A stretch of DNA of 64,000 bases, taken from the NCBI GenBank assembly GCA_028873795.1, contig JAPPNP010000043.1:18941-82940 (forward strand), written 5' to 3'. How positions within the stretch are numbered: the first letter of the stretch is position 1; every line of letters starts with the position of its first letter. This stretch comes from Chloroflexota bacterium. GTDB lineage: Bacteria > Chloroflexota > UBA11872. Both the position numbers and the translations under genes were made by a program. Under the pieces are notes generated by a model. The model had not been told where the DNA came from and searched no databases. It worked only from the letters and a program-made list of their open reading frames with translations. Shown in pieces: positions 19,541 to 27,026 of the stretch.

Positions 19541-19572
19541 TGGGGCCGGTCCCGGCATGGTGACCGGCCCCA
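19541..19572 (+). promoter_or_regulatory. 11-bp perfect hairpin between livK and livH
   Basis: TGGGGCCGGTC (19541-19551) pairs perfectly with GACCGGCCCCA (19562-19572) around a 10-nt loop. No T run follows, so it is more likely a partial terminator or 3'-end protector that raises solute-binding-protein mRNA over permease mRNA, an arrangement common in ABC operons. Confidence 0.55.
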
Positions 19573-19654
19573 TGGGCGCAATGGCTGACCCGCTGATCGT
19601 CAGAGTCGTCGCGGCCGGCCCGGACGGCGGACGACGCGTCGGCATCTACGTCGA

Positions 19655-21040
19655 ATGAGCCTGGCGCAGCTCAGGGCGGCCCCGCTCGGCGCGTGGACTC
19701 GCTTTCGCGAGCACCACAGCCGGGCGCTGGCGACGGTGCTCACCACCGCGGTGATCGCCTACGTCGCCTGGAAGATCTTTCAGTCTCCCAGCCAGGCCCT
19801 GCAGTTCGCCTTCAACGGCCTGCCCGTGGGCGCCGTCTACGCCCTGCTCGCCATGGGCTTCACGCTCGTCTACAGCACGGTGTGGTTCTTCGATCTGTAC
19901 TACGGCGCGGCCGCCGCGCTGGGCGCCTACGGCGTCTTCTATCTGCGATCGCAGGACTTCCTTGGCGGTCGCTACGACGTCAACAATCACTTCGTCAACA
20001 TCGCCTTTGCGCTGGTGGTCGCGGGCGTCGTCGCGTGGGCGCTCCACGTGAACTTCCACAGCCGCCTTCGGACCCGACTGAGCCCGACCGCGCTGCGCGC
20101 CGTCGGCGGCGCGCCGAGCCTGGCAATCGGCGTCTATATGTGGTTGGTCCTCGCCAATCCAAATCAGCTCAACGCCATGCTCAGCCCGGTGATCGGCGCC
20201 CTGGTCGCGGCGGTGGCGTTTTGGCTGCTGCACCGAGGCTACGGACGCCTGGCGGACAACTCTCGGCCCATATCGGTGCTTGCGCTCGCTCCGCCTGCGG
20301 CGGCGCTGGGATCGTATTGCGGATTCCTAGTCGCGGCGACCCCGGATGCCAACCTCTATCTGAGTTGGGGCGTCTCCTGCGTGCTGGCGGGGGCCGTGAG
20401 CCTGGCCCTGTACCGCGGTCTCTACGTCTACATGCGCCTGAGGGCCAAGTCGCCCCTGATCATGCTCGTGGCGTCGCTGGGGATCCTGCTGGCGATCACC
20501 GCCATCACCACCATCATCTTTCGAGCCGCGCCGCGCCCGCTGCCGGAAGCGTTCGGCAGCGATGTGTGGACCGTTGCCGGAGCGAACATCAAGGGATTCA
20601 ACGTCTTCGCCATCGGCGTGGCGATGGCGGGCTTTGCCGGCCTGTTGCTGCTTCTCAAGAAGACGGCCTTCGGCACCGCGGTGCGGGCCATTGGCGACGA
20701 CGAGGAAGTGTCGAAGGTGGTGGGCATCAACACCACGGTCGTCATTGCCGTGGTGTTCTTCATCGGTGCGATATTCGCCGCCCTGGCCGGGATTCTCAGC
20801 GGCCACGACACCGCCATTCAGCCTCGGATGGGTCTCCTGCTGCTGCTGAAGGGCTGGATCGCCTCGGTGATCGGCGGCATCGGCAATCTCCATGGCGCCA
20901 TCATCGGCGGTTTCGCGCTGGGCATGATCGAGCAGTTCGGCATCTGGGACTTGGCCGGCGAGTGGAAGGATGTGATTTCGTTCGTGGTCCTCATCGTCTT
21001 CCTGTCGTTCTGGCCCCAGGGCCTGTTGCCGCGGAGGTAG
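19655..21040 (+). CDS. livH: Enlarged LivH-type ABC permease
   Basis: Inner-membrane permease of 461 aa, where LivH proteins usually have about 290-310. The standard start is visible (FNGLPVGAVYALLAMGF, residues 53-69; GAYGVFYL, 90-97) and the standard rest resumes near residue 252 (YRGLYVYMRLRAKSPLIML, then KTAFGTAVRAIGDDEEVSKV). Between ~103 and ~250 lies an insert with several hydrophobic segments. The usual N-x-A-H-G motif after the third helix is replaced by FDLYYGA. It pairs with LivM to form the channel. Confidence 0.88.
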   Translation: MSLAQLRAAPLGAWTRFREHHSRALATVLTTAVIAYVAWKIFQSPSQALQFAFNGLPVGAVYALLAMGFTLVYSTVWFFDLYYGAAAALGAYGVFYLRSQDFLGGRYDVNNHFVNIAFALVVAGVVAWALHVNFHSRLRTRLSPTALRAVGGAPSLAIGVYMWLVLANPNQLNAMLSPVIGALVAAVAFWLLHRGYGRLADNSRPISVLALAPPAAALGSYCGFLVAATPDANLYLSWGVSCVLAGAVSLALYRGLYVYMRLRAKSPLIMLVASLGILLAITAITTIIFRAAPRPLPEAFGSDVWTVAGANIKGFNVFAIGVAMAGFAGLLLLLKKTAFGTAVRAIGDDEEVSKVVGINTTVVIAVVFFIGAIFAALAGILSGHDTAIQPRMGLLLLLKGWIASVIGGIGNLHGAIIGGFALGMIEQFGIWDLAGEWKDVISFVVLIVFLSFWPQGLLPRR

Positions 21041-21044
21041 CAAG

Positions 21045-22100
21045 GTGGCGCTGAGTTCCCACGCAATCTCGAATCTCGTGCGGCGCACGCGGGACTTTAC
21101 AGAGCGTCCACGGTTCGCCAAGGGCAACGTCGAGCTGTGGGCCAACCTCTTGATCATCTCCTGGGCCGCGGCGTTCATGCTGTGGCAAGGCGTCGGTTTT
21201 GCCATCACCGTGAGCACGGTCTTCGCCATCTGGGCGATTTTGGCCGTCAGCCTGAACCTGGTGGTTGGCTATACCGGCCTGCTGTCGGTGGGGCACATCG
21301 GGTTCTTCGGCATCGGGGCCTACGCGATGGCGATTCTCAGCTCCGACGCCTCGTACGAGCAGTTGCGCACGGAGGCCATTCCGACCTTCGGCTGGCCCTT
21401 CTTTGCCGCGTTGCCGATCAGCGTGGTCCTGGCCGGACTCGTGGCCGTCGTAGTGGGCGTCGCATTCAACCGATTCCGCGACGACATCTACGTGTTGGTT
21501 TCGTTTGGATTCGCCGTCATCGCCTTCAACCTCTTCCTGAATTGGCGCCCGCTGACCCGGGGGGCATTCGGCATCCACGAGATCGCCAGGCCCGAGATCG
21601 GCGGCTGGACGCTCAGCGGCCCGTTCGAGTTTCTCGTCCTGGCCCTCGTGTTCCTGGGCATCGTGGTGCTGATCTCGTGGTTCATCGTGACGTCGTCGTT
21701 TGGACGGGTGCTCAGGGCCATCCGCGAGGACGAGCAGGCCATCGAGGTCTTCGGCTACCAGACCGCCCACTACAAGCTCGCCATATGGGTCATCTCGGCG
21801 ATGATGGCGGGCCTGGCGGGCGCCCTGTTCGGCAGCTGGACGAGCTTCATCGATCCCAACTCCTTCGTCCTGCTGGAGTCGATCCTCCTCGTGTCAATCG
21901 TCATCCTTGGCGGGCTGGCCACGATTTGGGGATCGATTCTTGGGGCCATGGCCTTCGTGATGCTCGAGGAGGGGATGCGCTTCCTGCCGTTTCTGCCCCC
22001 CGAGTTCATCGGTCAGGCGCGACAGGTCGTGCTGGGCATCCTGCTGGTGCTGCTGATGCTGTTCCGGCCGCAGGGTCTGGTCGGGAGGTTCCGGCTGTGA
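21045..22100 (+). CDS. livM: LivM-type ABC permease
   Basis: Inner-membrane permease of 351 aa with about ten hydrophobic segments. The family start NLVVGYTGLLSVGHIGFFGI is clear, as is the cytoplasmic coupling loop SSFGRVLRAIREDEQAIEVFG that docks with the ATPase. The start is GTG at 21045, with GGAGG 7 nt upstream and only 4 bp after the livH stop. Its own stop overlaps the livG start (GTGA). Length is normal for LivM. It forms the heterodimeric channel with the enlarged LivH. Confidence 0.93.
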   Translation: MALSSHAISNLVRRTRDFTERPRFAKGNVELWANLLIISWAAAFMLWQGVGFAITVSTVFAIWAILAVSLNLVVGYTGLLSVGHIGFFGIGAYAMAILSSDASYEQLRTEAIPTFGWPFFAALPISVVLAGLVAVVVGVAFNRFRDDIYVLVSFGFAVIAFNLFLNWRPLTRGAFGIHEIARPEIGGWTLSGPFEFLVLALVFLGIVVLISWFIVTSSFGRVLRAIREDEQAIEVFGYQTAHYKLAIWVISAMMAGLAGALFGSWTSFIDPNSFVLLESILLVSIVILGGLATIWGSILGAMAFVMLEEGMRFLPFLPPEFIGQARQVVLGILLVLLMLFRPQGLVGRFRL

Positions 22101-22852
22101 CGACCGAAGTCGATCCCCGCGTCTTCGCCCTGGAGACGAAGGCGATTTCCAAGAGCTTCGGCGCGGTGCGCGCCGTGGACGATCTGTCGATATCCATCTT
22201 CAGCGAGTGGATCACCTGCATCGTAGGGCCGAACGGCTCCGGCAAGTCCACCCTGATCAACCTGTTGAGCGGAATGCTGCCGATCGACGAAGGCATCGTC
22301 ATCATCGACACGGTTGGCATCCGTGTCTTGCGAGCGCACGAGACGCCCGAACATGGAATCACGCGGACCTTCCAGGAGGTGCGGCTCTTCGACCAGATCA
22401 GCGTGTGGGACAACATCATGGTGGGCCTGACTGAGCGGCGACTCTTTCCCTCGCTGCTGGAGCGGACGAAGTCCCGCCACGAAGCGAAGGCCGAGGAGAT
22501 CCTCCGGAGCGTCGGCATGTGGGAGAAACGCGACGCCATGGCCGGCGACCTCTCCTACGGCCAGCGGAAGCTGCTGGAGATTGGTCGCGTGATGGCCCTG
22601 GACGTGAAGATCTATCTGTTCGACGAGCCCTTCGCCGGTCTGTTTCCCCGGATGCTGGAGCGGGTCAAGGCCATCCTGAAAGAGATGCGGCAGCAGAAGC
22701 GCACCATCATCTTCGTCTCCCACAACATGGACATCGTGCGTGAGCTGTCGGACCACATCTTCGTGCTGGACAGCGGCGCGCTCCTCGCCGTGGGTGAAGT
22801 CGACGAGGTGCTCGGCAGGTCCGACGTCATCGACGCCTACCTGGGCCACTAG
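22097..22852 (+). CDS. livG: LivG-type ABC transporter ATPase
   Basis: ATP-binding subunit of 251 aa. Walker A is GPNGSGKST, the signature is LSYGQRK, Walker B is IYLFDEPFAGL and the switch His is in FVSHNMD. The start is GTG at 22097, overlapping the livM stop in GTGA, with GGGAGG 8 nt upstream. The signature has Tyr in place of the second Gly of LSGGQ, a variation seen in LivG proteins. It energises transport together with LivF. Confidence 0.93.
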   Translation: MTTEVDPRVFALETKAISKSFGAVRAVDDLSISIFSEWITCIVGPNGSGKSTLINLLSGMLPIDEGIVIIDTVGIRVLRAHETPEHGITRTFQEVRLFDQISVWDNIMVGLTERRLFPSLLERTKSRHEAKAEEILRSVGMWEKRDAMAGDLSYGQRKLLEIGRVMALDVKIYLFDEPFAGLFPRMLERVKAILKEMRQQKRTIIFVSHNMDIVRELSDHIFVLDSGALLAVGEVDEVLGRSDVIDAYLGH

Positions 22853-22870
22853 CGTGGGCAGCCGGCAGCG

Positions 22871-23611
22871 ATGATGCTCCTCGAGATGGCCGACGTCTCC
22901 GTGCGCTACGGGGCGGTGCGGGCCCTAACCGAGGTGTCGCTGGGGATCCAGAAGGGCGAGGTCGTCGCGGTCATGGGACCCAACGGGGCCGGAAAGTCCA
23001 CCGTGCTCAAGGCCATCATGGGCCTGGCGCCGGTGGTCGCGGGGAGCGTGTACTGGCGTGAAGAACTCCTGGTGGCCGCGACCCACGAGATCGTGAAAGA
23101 GGGCATTGCCTTCGTGCCACAGGGTCGGCGGGTGTTTACCCACCTCACCATCCAGGAAAACCTGGAGATGGGCTGTCTCTATCTCAACGACGCGGCGGAG
23201 AAAGCCAGACGCCTGGACTCGGTGCTGGAGCTCTTCCCGGTCCTGCATGAGAAGCGCGCAGACTACGCCAGCCAGATGTCCGGGGGACAGCAGCAGATGC
23301 TGGCCCTGGGCCGGGGGCTCATGGCCGGGCCGGACGTGCTGCTGCTCGACGAGCCCACCCTGGGGCTGGCGCCGGTCGTGGTCAAAGAGGTGTTTCAGAA
23401 GGTCGCCGAGATCAGCGAGCGGCACAACACCACGATCATGGTCGTCGAGCACAACATCAAGGGCGTGCTGGACATCGTCGACCGCGCCTACGTCCTCGAC
23501 ATGGGCCGCGTCGTCCACGACGGCACGCCGCAGTCGATCCAGGAGACGGACATTCTGACCCAAGTCTTCCTGGGCAAGGTCGACGCGGGGGATGGTGATG
23601 AGACGGAGTAG
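22871..23611 (+). CDS. livF: LivF-type ABC transporter ATPase
   Basis: ATP-binding subunit of 246 aa. Walker A is GPNGAGKST, the signature is MSGGQQQM, Walker B is LLLDEPTLGLAP and the switch His is in VVEHNIK. The ATG at 22871 is 18 bp after livG; the ribosome site is weak. It completes the five-gene transporter. The next gene is on the opposite strand 47 bp away. Confidence 0.93.
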   Translation: MMLLEMADVSVRYGAVRALTEVSLGIQKGEVVAVMGPNGAGKSTVLKAIMGLAPVVAGSVYWREELLVAATHEIVKEGIAFVPQGRRVFTHLTIQENLEMGCLYLNDAAEKARRLDSVLELFPVLHEKRADYASQMSGGQQQMLALGRGLMAGPDVLLLDEPTLGLAPVVVKEVFQKVAEISERHNTTIMVVEHNIKGVLDIVDRAYVLDMGRVVHDGTPQSIQETDILTQVFLGKVDAGDGDETE

Positions 23612-23658
23612 GGAGTCAGCGACGGGCGTCGCGGATCATCGCGGTCGGCACCGCGCAT

Positions 23659-24351
23659 TCACGAAGCACACCGAGCCAGTTCGAGCAGCATAATTTTGGG
23701 CACCGAGTCGTCTGGTAAGTGCGGATCGGACGGGTTGGGCGGGACGTCCACCAGGCTCCGCAGCAAGAACCCCTGCTGCCGAAATGCCGACATCAGGTCC
23801 TCGAACGTCCGGTAGTAAAACGGGACTTCGTACCGCGCTTGCTCCGTGCCGAACGTTTGCGCGAGCGTCCTCGACCTGAAGTAGTCGTCCACCTTCCCGC
23901 GTGCGGCGACCGCGTAGGGATTGTTCAGCGACAGCAGGAATCGACCGCAGGGCTTGAGGGCGTCGGCAACTGCGGAGAGAACGCCGACGTGATCCTCACA
24001 GTCTTCGAGCACCATGTTCGCGATCGCCAGATCAAAGGACTGCCGGTGAGACGGCAACCCATCGGCTAGGTCCGCCTCGACGAAATCTATTCCGAGTTGA
24101 TCCTGCTCCTCAAAGGCCCGCGCCAGGTGCAAGAGCTTCGGCGAGATGTCAACGGCCACGACTTCTGCCCCGTGGCGAGCGAACAAGCGCCCAACATGGC
24201 CTTCGCCGCAGCCCGCGTCCAAAACCCTCATGCCGGAAACATCGCCGGCCATATCAAGGAGACAGCAAGCTAGGTGGTGGAGAAAGGCGTTCAACGAACC
24301 CGAGCGAACCTGGGCTGCATACCAATCGGCGATGGGGTCGTAGGCAACCAT
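23659..24351 (-). CDS. Class I SAM-dependent methyltransferase
   Basis: A 230-aa Rossmann-fold methyltransferase. SAM motif I is RVLDAGCGEGHVGRLF, the motif II acidic residue is in VVAVDISPK, and DLAIANMVLEDC corresponds to motif IV. The ATG at 24351 is preferred over the GTG one codon upstream. It starts 4 bp after the stop of the upstream metallophosphoesterase and is probably co-transcribed. The C-terminal half resembles small-molecule methyltransferases with a FYYRTFEDLMSAFRQQGF helix; the acceptor is unknown. Confidence 0.85.
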   Translation of the reverse strand: MVAYDPIADWYAAQVRSGSLNAFLHHLACCLLDMAGDVSGMRVLDAGCGEGHVGRLFARHGAEVVAVDISPKLLHLARAFEEQDQLGIDFVEADLADGLPSHRQSFDLAIANMVLEDCEDHVGVLSAVADALKPCGRFLLSLNNPYAVAARGKVDDYFRSRTLAQTFGTEQARYEVPFYYRTFEDLMSAFRQQGFLLRSLVDVPPNPSDPHLPDDSVPKIMLLELARCAS

Positions 24352-24355
24352 CACC

Positions 24356-25123
24356 TCAGGGGCTCACGTCCGTCCAGCTCGGGTCACGCGGCTCGAAGGG
24401 CGCCCACTCGAAGGCAATGCTCCAGCGAGCGAATCCGGGCAACGGACCGCCGGTATCCGTAATGACACAAATCCCCTGATACCACGGCCCCAGACCATTG
24501 CCGGGCCGGTACCCGGAGCTGCGAACCACGAGCGCCGCCCGGCCGTTTGGAAGCGCGATTCGCAGGAGCGTTGGGCCCGGAGCGTGGCCGCACAAGATCA
24601 GGTCGGCCGACACGACATCATCGCGGGACAGCGCCGCGTCGATTTCGTGATCGGTGAAAGCGGGCGTGAAGGCCGGATCCGTGTCCCAGATCGTGGCAAA
24701 CGGATTGCCAGGCATGCCATGGCACACGTACACGTCTCCCGCCCGAGCCCCGTCCAGTGAAAGCTCCGCCGGCAAGGCTCGCAGCCATTCGAGGTCCGCG
24801 GAACTGATCTCGGCCTGCCCTCGCGCGATGTGCGCCAAGAAGTAATCAGGCGAGTCCGGCCGACGCCGGCGGGCGGCGACTGTCGAATCCCAGCGAGGCG
24901 TTCCCCAGTCGCGCAGATAGGCCTCGTTGTTGCCGTAGATGACGTCGATTCGCTCCGCGCGCAAGAGGTCCATCGTCTCGCCGGGCCGGTCGGGCGAAAA
25001 CGGTGCCGTCAGAAAGTCGCCGCAATGCACGATGCGATCCGGCGCGTGACGCCGGCATGCCCCGATCGCGGCCTCGAGTCCCGGCACGAAGCCGTGCGTG
25101 TCACCGATCAGGCAAATCCGCAT
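24356..25123 (-). CDS. Calcineurin-like metallophosphoesterase
   Basis: A 255-aa two-metal phosphoesterase. The metal-binding motifs appear in order: ICLIGDTHG, IVHCGDF, YGNNE, VYVCHG and LILCGHAP. The YGNNE replaces the more usual GNHD/E. The start at 25123 places the catalytic motif at the extreme N-terminus, as is normal; a GTG four codons upstream is possible. It is upstream of, and nearly contiguous with, the methyltransferase gene. It may act on nucleotides, phosphoproteins or phosphodiesters. Confidence 0.85.
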   Translation of the reverse strand: MRICLIGDTHGFVPGLEAAIGACRRHAPDRIVHCGDFLTAPFSPDRPGETMDLLRAERIDVIYGNNEAYLRDWGTPRWDSTVAARRRRPDSPDYFLAHIARGQAEISSADLEWLRALPAELSLDGARAGDVYVCHGMPGNPFATIWDTDPAFTPAFTDHEIDAALSRDDVVSADLILCGHAPGPTLLRIALPNGRAALVVRSSGYRPGNGLGPWYQGICVITDTGGPLPGFARWSIAFEWAPFEPRDPSWTDVSP

Positions 25124-25235
25124 GGCGCACACCACAGGAGATCGCGAAGCAGAGGTCTCGCTTGGTCAAGTCTACGGATGAGGCTCCGCTTCCATCATTC
25201 GACCGCGGCGTCGCGCCTACTCCGGAAAGGACCGC

Positions 25236-25592
25236 CTAGACGTGAACGTAAAGCTCGCCGTCGTCCACCTCGACGGTGTATGACCTGAGGCGCTCCCCGA
25301 GGCCGCGGATGCGCTCGCCGGTGTCGAGGTCGAACTCCACCTGGTGCCACGGGCAAAGCAGCACGCGGCCGTCGAGGACCCACTCCAGCTGCCAGTCGGT
25401 GTCCGCCGAGCCCATCAACGTGCCGCTGATCGCGCCTTCGCAGGCAGGGCCCAGCTGGTGCGGGCAGCGATTGCGATAGGCCCGGAACTTACCGTTGACG
25501 TTGAAGACGCCGATTTCGAAGTTGCGGTGCGTGACGAAGGTGCGTTCGCCGGGCGCCAACGCGTCGGCTGGGCCTGCGGATATTCGCGCCAT
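25236..25592 (-). CDS. Rieske [2Fe-2S] ferredoxin
   Basis: A 118-aa stand-alone Rieske protein. The two cluster-binding motifs are CPHQLG and CPWHQVEFD, with Cys-His in each, separated by a long loop. The C-terminus (YTVEVDDGELYV) is the usual final strand of dioxygenase-type Rieske ferredoxins. The ATG at 25592 lies 5 bp after the amidohydrolase stop, so the two form an operon. It probably passes electrons to an oxygenase or other redox enzyme encoded elsewhere; no oxygenase is in the window. Confidence 0.88.
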   Translation of the reverse strand: MARISAGPADALAPGERTFVTHRNFEIGVFNVNGKFRAYRNRCPHQLGPACEGAISGTLMGSADTDWQLEWVLDGRVLLCPWHQVEFDLDTGERIRGLGERLRSYTVEVDDGELYVHV

Positions 25593-25597
25593 CGGGG

Positions 25598-26716
25598 TTA
25601 GCCGGCCCGCACGGGCGCGTCGATGCCGAACAGCGCCAGCGCGTTCTCGCCCATGATCTTTCGCTTCGCGTCCGCCGAGAACGGCATGTTGAGCACCTGG
25701 CGCGGATGATCGAAGTCGTGGTGGGGCCAGTCTGACGCGAACAGCACCTGGTCGGCGCCGTCGAACATATCGAGCATCGTCACCAGGTCCTGGGGTCGCT
25801 CGGGCTCCTCGATGGGCTGGGTCGAGAAGTAGAACTTCCGGATGTAGTGACTCGGGGGGTGTTCCAGTAGGGGCGCCAGCGAGCGGTATTCGTGGTACTC
25901 CTTGTCCAGCCGCCACATCGTAAAGGGCACCCACGAAATGCCGCCCTCGGTGAAGACGATGCGCAGGTCGGGGAATCGCGCCGGAATGGCCGATTCGAGC
26001 ATGCTGAACATGTTGGCCATCAGGGCAAACTCGTGCTGGATCGGGTGGCGGAAGAGAATCGTGCGAAATTGCTCGACGTTGAACGGGAAGGCGGCGTGAA
26101 TCAGGCCCACGCTGTGGAGCATCACCGGCAGCCCCATCTCGGCGGCAGCCTCGAAGATCGGCGTGTAGCGCCGGGCGCCCCACAGCGGATTGACGCCCGC
26201 CGTCGGCAGGTAGACGCCGACAAACTCGTCGAGCGCGCCGTAGCGGCGGATCTCGCGCGCGGCGTCCTCCGGGTCCTGCGGCGCGGCGACCACCGCCCCG
26301 TAGAGCCCTTCTGCGCGGCTCACCCACTCCTCGGCCAGCCAGGCGTTGTAGGCGCGGCCCAGCGCGGCGGCGTACACATCGTCAGGCAGCGCCGCCATCG
26401 TCAGCAGGTGGTCCGGGAACAAGATGCCGATATCGACCGCCAGGGCGTCCAGGTCCTCCCGCATCTGCTGCGGCGTGTGCACGGACCGCGCGCCCGCCCC
26501 GCGGTCGGGCAGGGGCAGATCGATGGCGAGCCTGAGCGCGTAGCCCGGAATGTCCAGATAGCGGCGCGGCAGCGTGCTGATGTGCTCCAGCACGCGGCGA
26601 TAGGGCGCGTCGCAATAGGGCGCCAACGCCTCAGGCGTGTCGTTGACGTGGACGTCGACATCCACGATGACCAGGTCGTCGCGGGTGGTGGTCGGTCGAT
26701 CGGCGGTGACCGACAT
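25598..26716 (-). CDS. Amidohydrolase family 2 metal-dependent hydrolase/decarboxylase
   Basis: A 372-aa TIM-barrel protein of the COG2159 group. The N-terminal metal motif is VIVDVDVHVND, the mid-barrel His lies in VMLHSVG, and the C-terminal motif is LFASDWPHHDFDHP with the catalytic Asp. GAGGGA precedes the ATG. Members include ACMSD-like decarboxylases and 2,3-dihydroxybenzoate decarboxylases. The adjacent Rieske protein suggests a role in ring or carboxylate catabolism, which is inference only. Confidence 0.88.
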   Translation of the reverse strand: MSVTADRPTTTRDDLVIVDVDVHVNDTPEALAPYCDAPYRRVLEHISTLPRRYLDIPGYALRLAIDLPLPDRGAGARSVHTPQQMREDLDALAVDIGILFPDHLLTMAALPDDVYAAALGRAYNAWLAEEWVSRAEGLYGAVVAAPQDPEDAAREIRRYGALDEFVGVYLPTAGVNPLWGARRYTPIFEAAAEMGLPVMLHSVGLIHAAFPFNVEQFRTILFRHPIQHEFALMANMFSMLESAIPARFPDLRIVFTEGGISWVPFTMWRLDKEYHEYRSLAPLLEHPPSHYIRKFYFSTQPIEEPERPQDLVTMLDMFDGADQVLFASDWPHHDFDHPRQVLNMPFSADAKRKIMGENALALFGIDAPVRAG

Positions 26717-26761
26717 GCGTCAAGTCCCTCGGCAGCGGGCCAAGCGCGCCATTCTATGCCG

Positions 26762-26789
26762 GATCGCCGGATGCGACCTACCGGCGATC
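26762..26789. promoter_or_regulatory. 9-bp perfect inverted repeat between amidohydrolase and pyk
   Basis: GATCGCCGG and CCGGCGATC are perfect arms around a 10-nt spacer, 46 bp upstream of the amidohydrolase start and 238 bp upstream of pyk. No T run follows on either strand, so an operator for the divergent genes is as likely as a terminator. Confidence 0.35.
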
Positions 26790-26886
26790 GGAACTCCTTG
26801 CCTCAATGGGCGACAACGCACAATCACGCCTCGGATCACCCTCACCCCATCTCAAGTACGGGGCAGGCTCTGTCCCTCTCCCGTCA

Positions 26887-26992
26887 GGAGTCCTTTGCAA
26901 CACCCAGCCGAGCTCGAGGATGACCGGGTGCATCCAATCGGCCCCCAGGTTCAATGAAGGGTGGATTCCCGCCTTCGCGGGAATGACGAAGG
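26887..26992 (+). repeat. Composite palindromic repeat, copy C
   Basis: Third copy of the repeat at 5613 and 10013. Its terminal hairpin is uninterrupted: ATTCCCGC (26965-26972), CTTC loop, GCGGGAAT (26977-26984). It therefore shows the 'empty' state of the site that carries 24-nt inserts in copies A and B. Confidence 0.8.
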
Positions 26993-27026
26993 AGGACGCC
27001 ACGGTCTCTAGCTGTCCGATTGCGGC

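Larger units (their letters stand above)
26717..27026. other. 310-bp divergent intergenic region with hairpin and repeat
   Basis: I see no gene here. It holds a 9-bp hairpin at 26762-26789, then a CCCTCACCCC-type repeat carrying a 22-nt insert (26841-26884), and then copy C of the composite repeat up to about 26992, ending ~35 bp before the pyruvate kinase start. Promoters for both flanking genes must lie inside or around this material; I cannot pick them out. Confidence 0.8.

Noticed and set aside
19557-19658. A 33-codon frame between livK and livH whose stop overlaps the livH ATG
   Set aside because: It starts within the loop of a perfect hairpin, has no convincing ribosome site and its product (rich in Gly, Arg and Val) resembles nothing I know. 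The overlap with livH could be chance.
23659-25592. Methyltransferase, phosphoesterase and Rieske genes as one defence or natural-product operon
   Set aside because: The genes share a strand, but a 100-bp gap separates the Rieske gene from the phosphoesterase, and the families are too generic to support a system.
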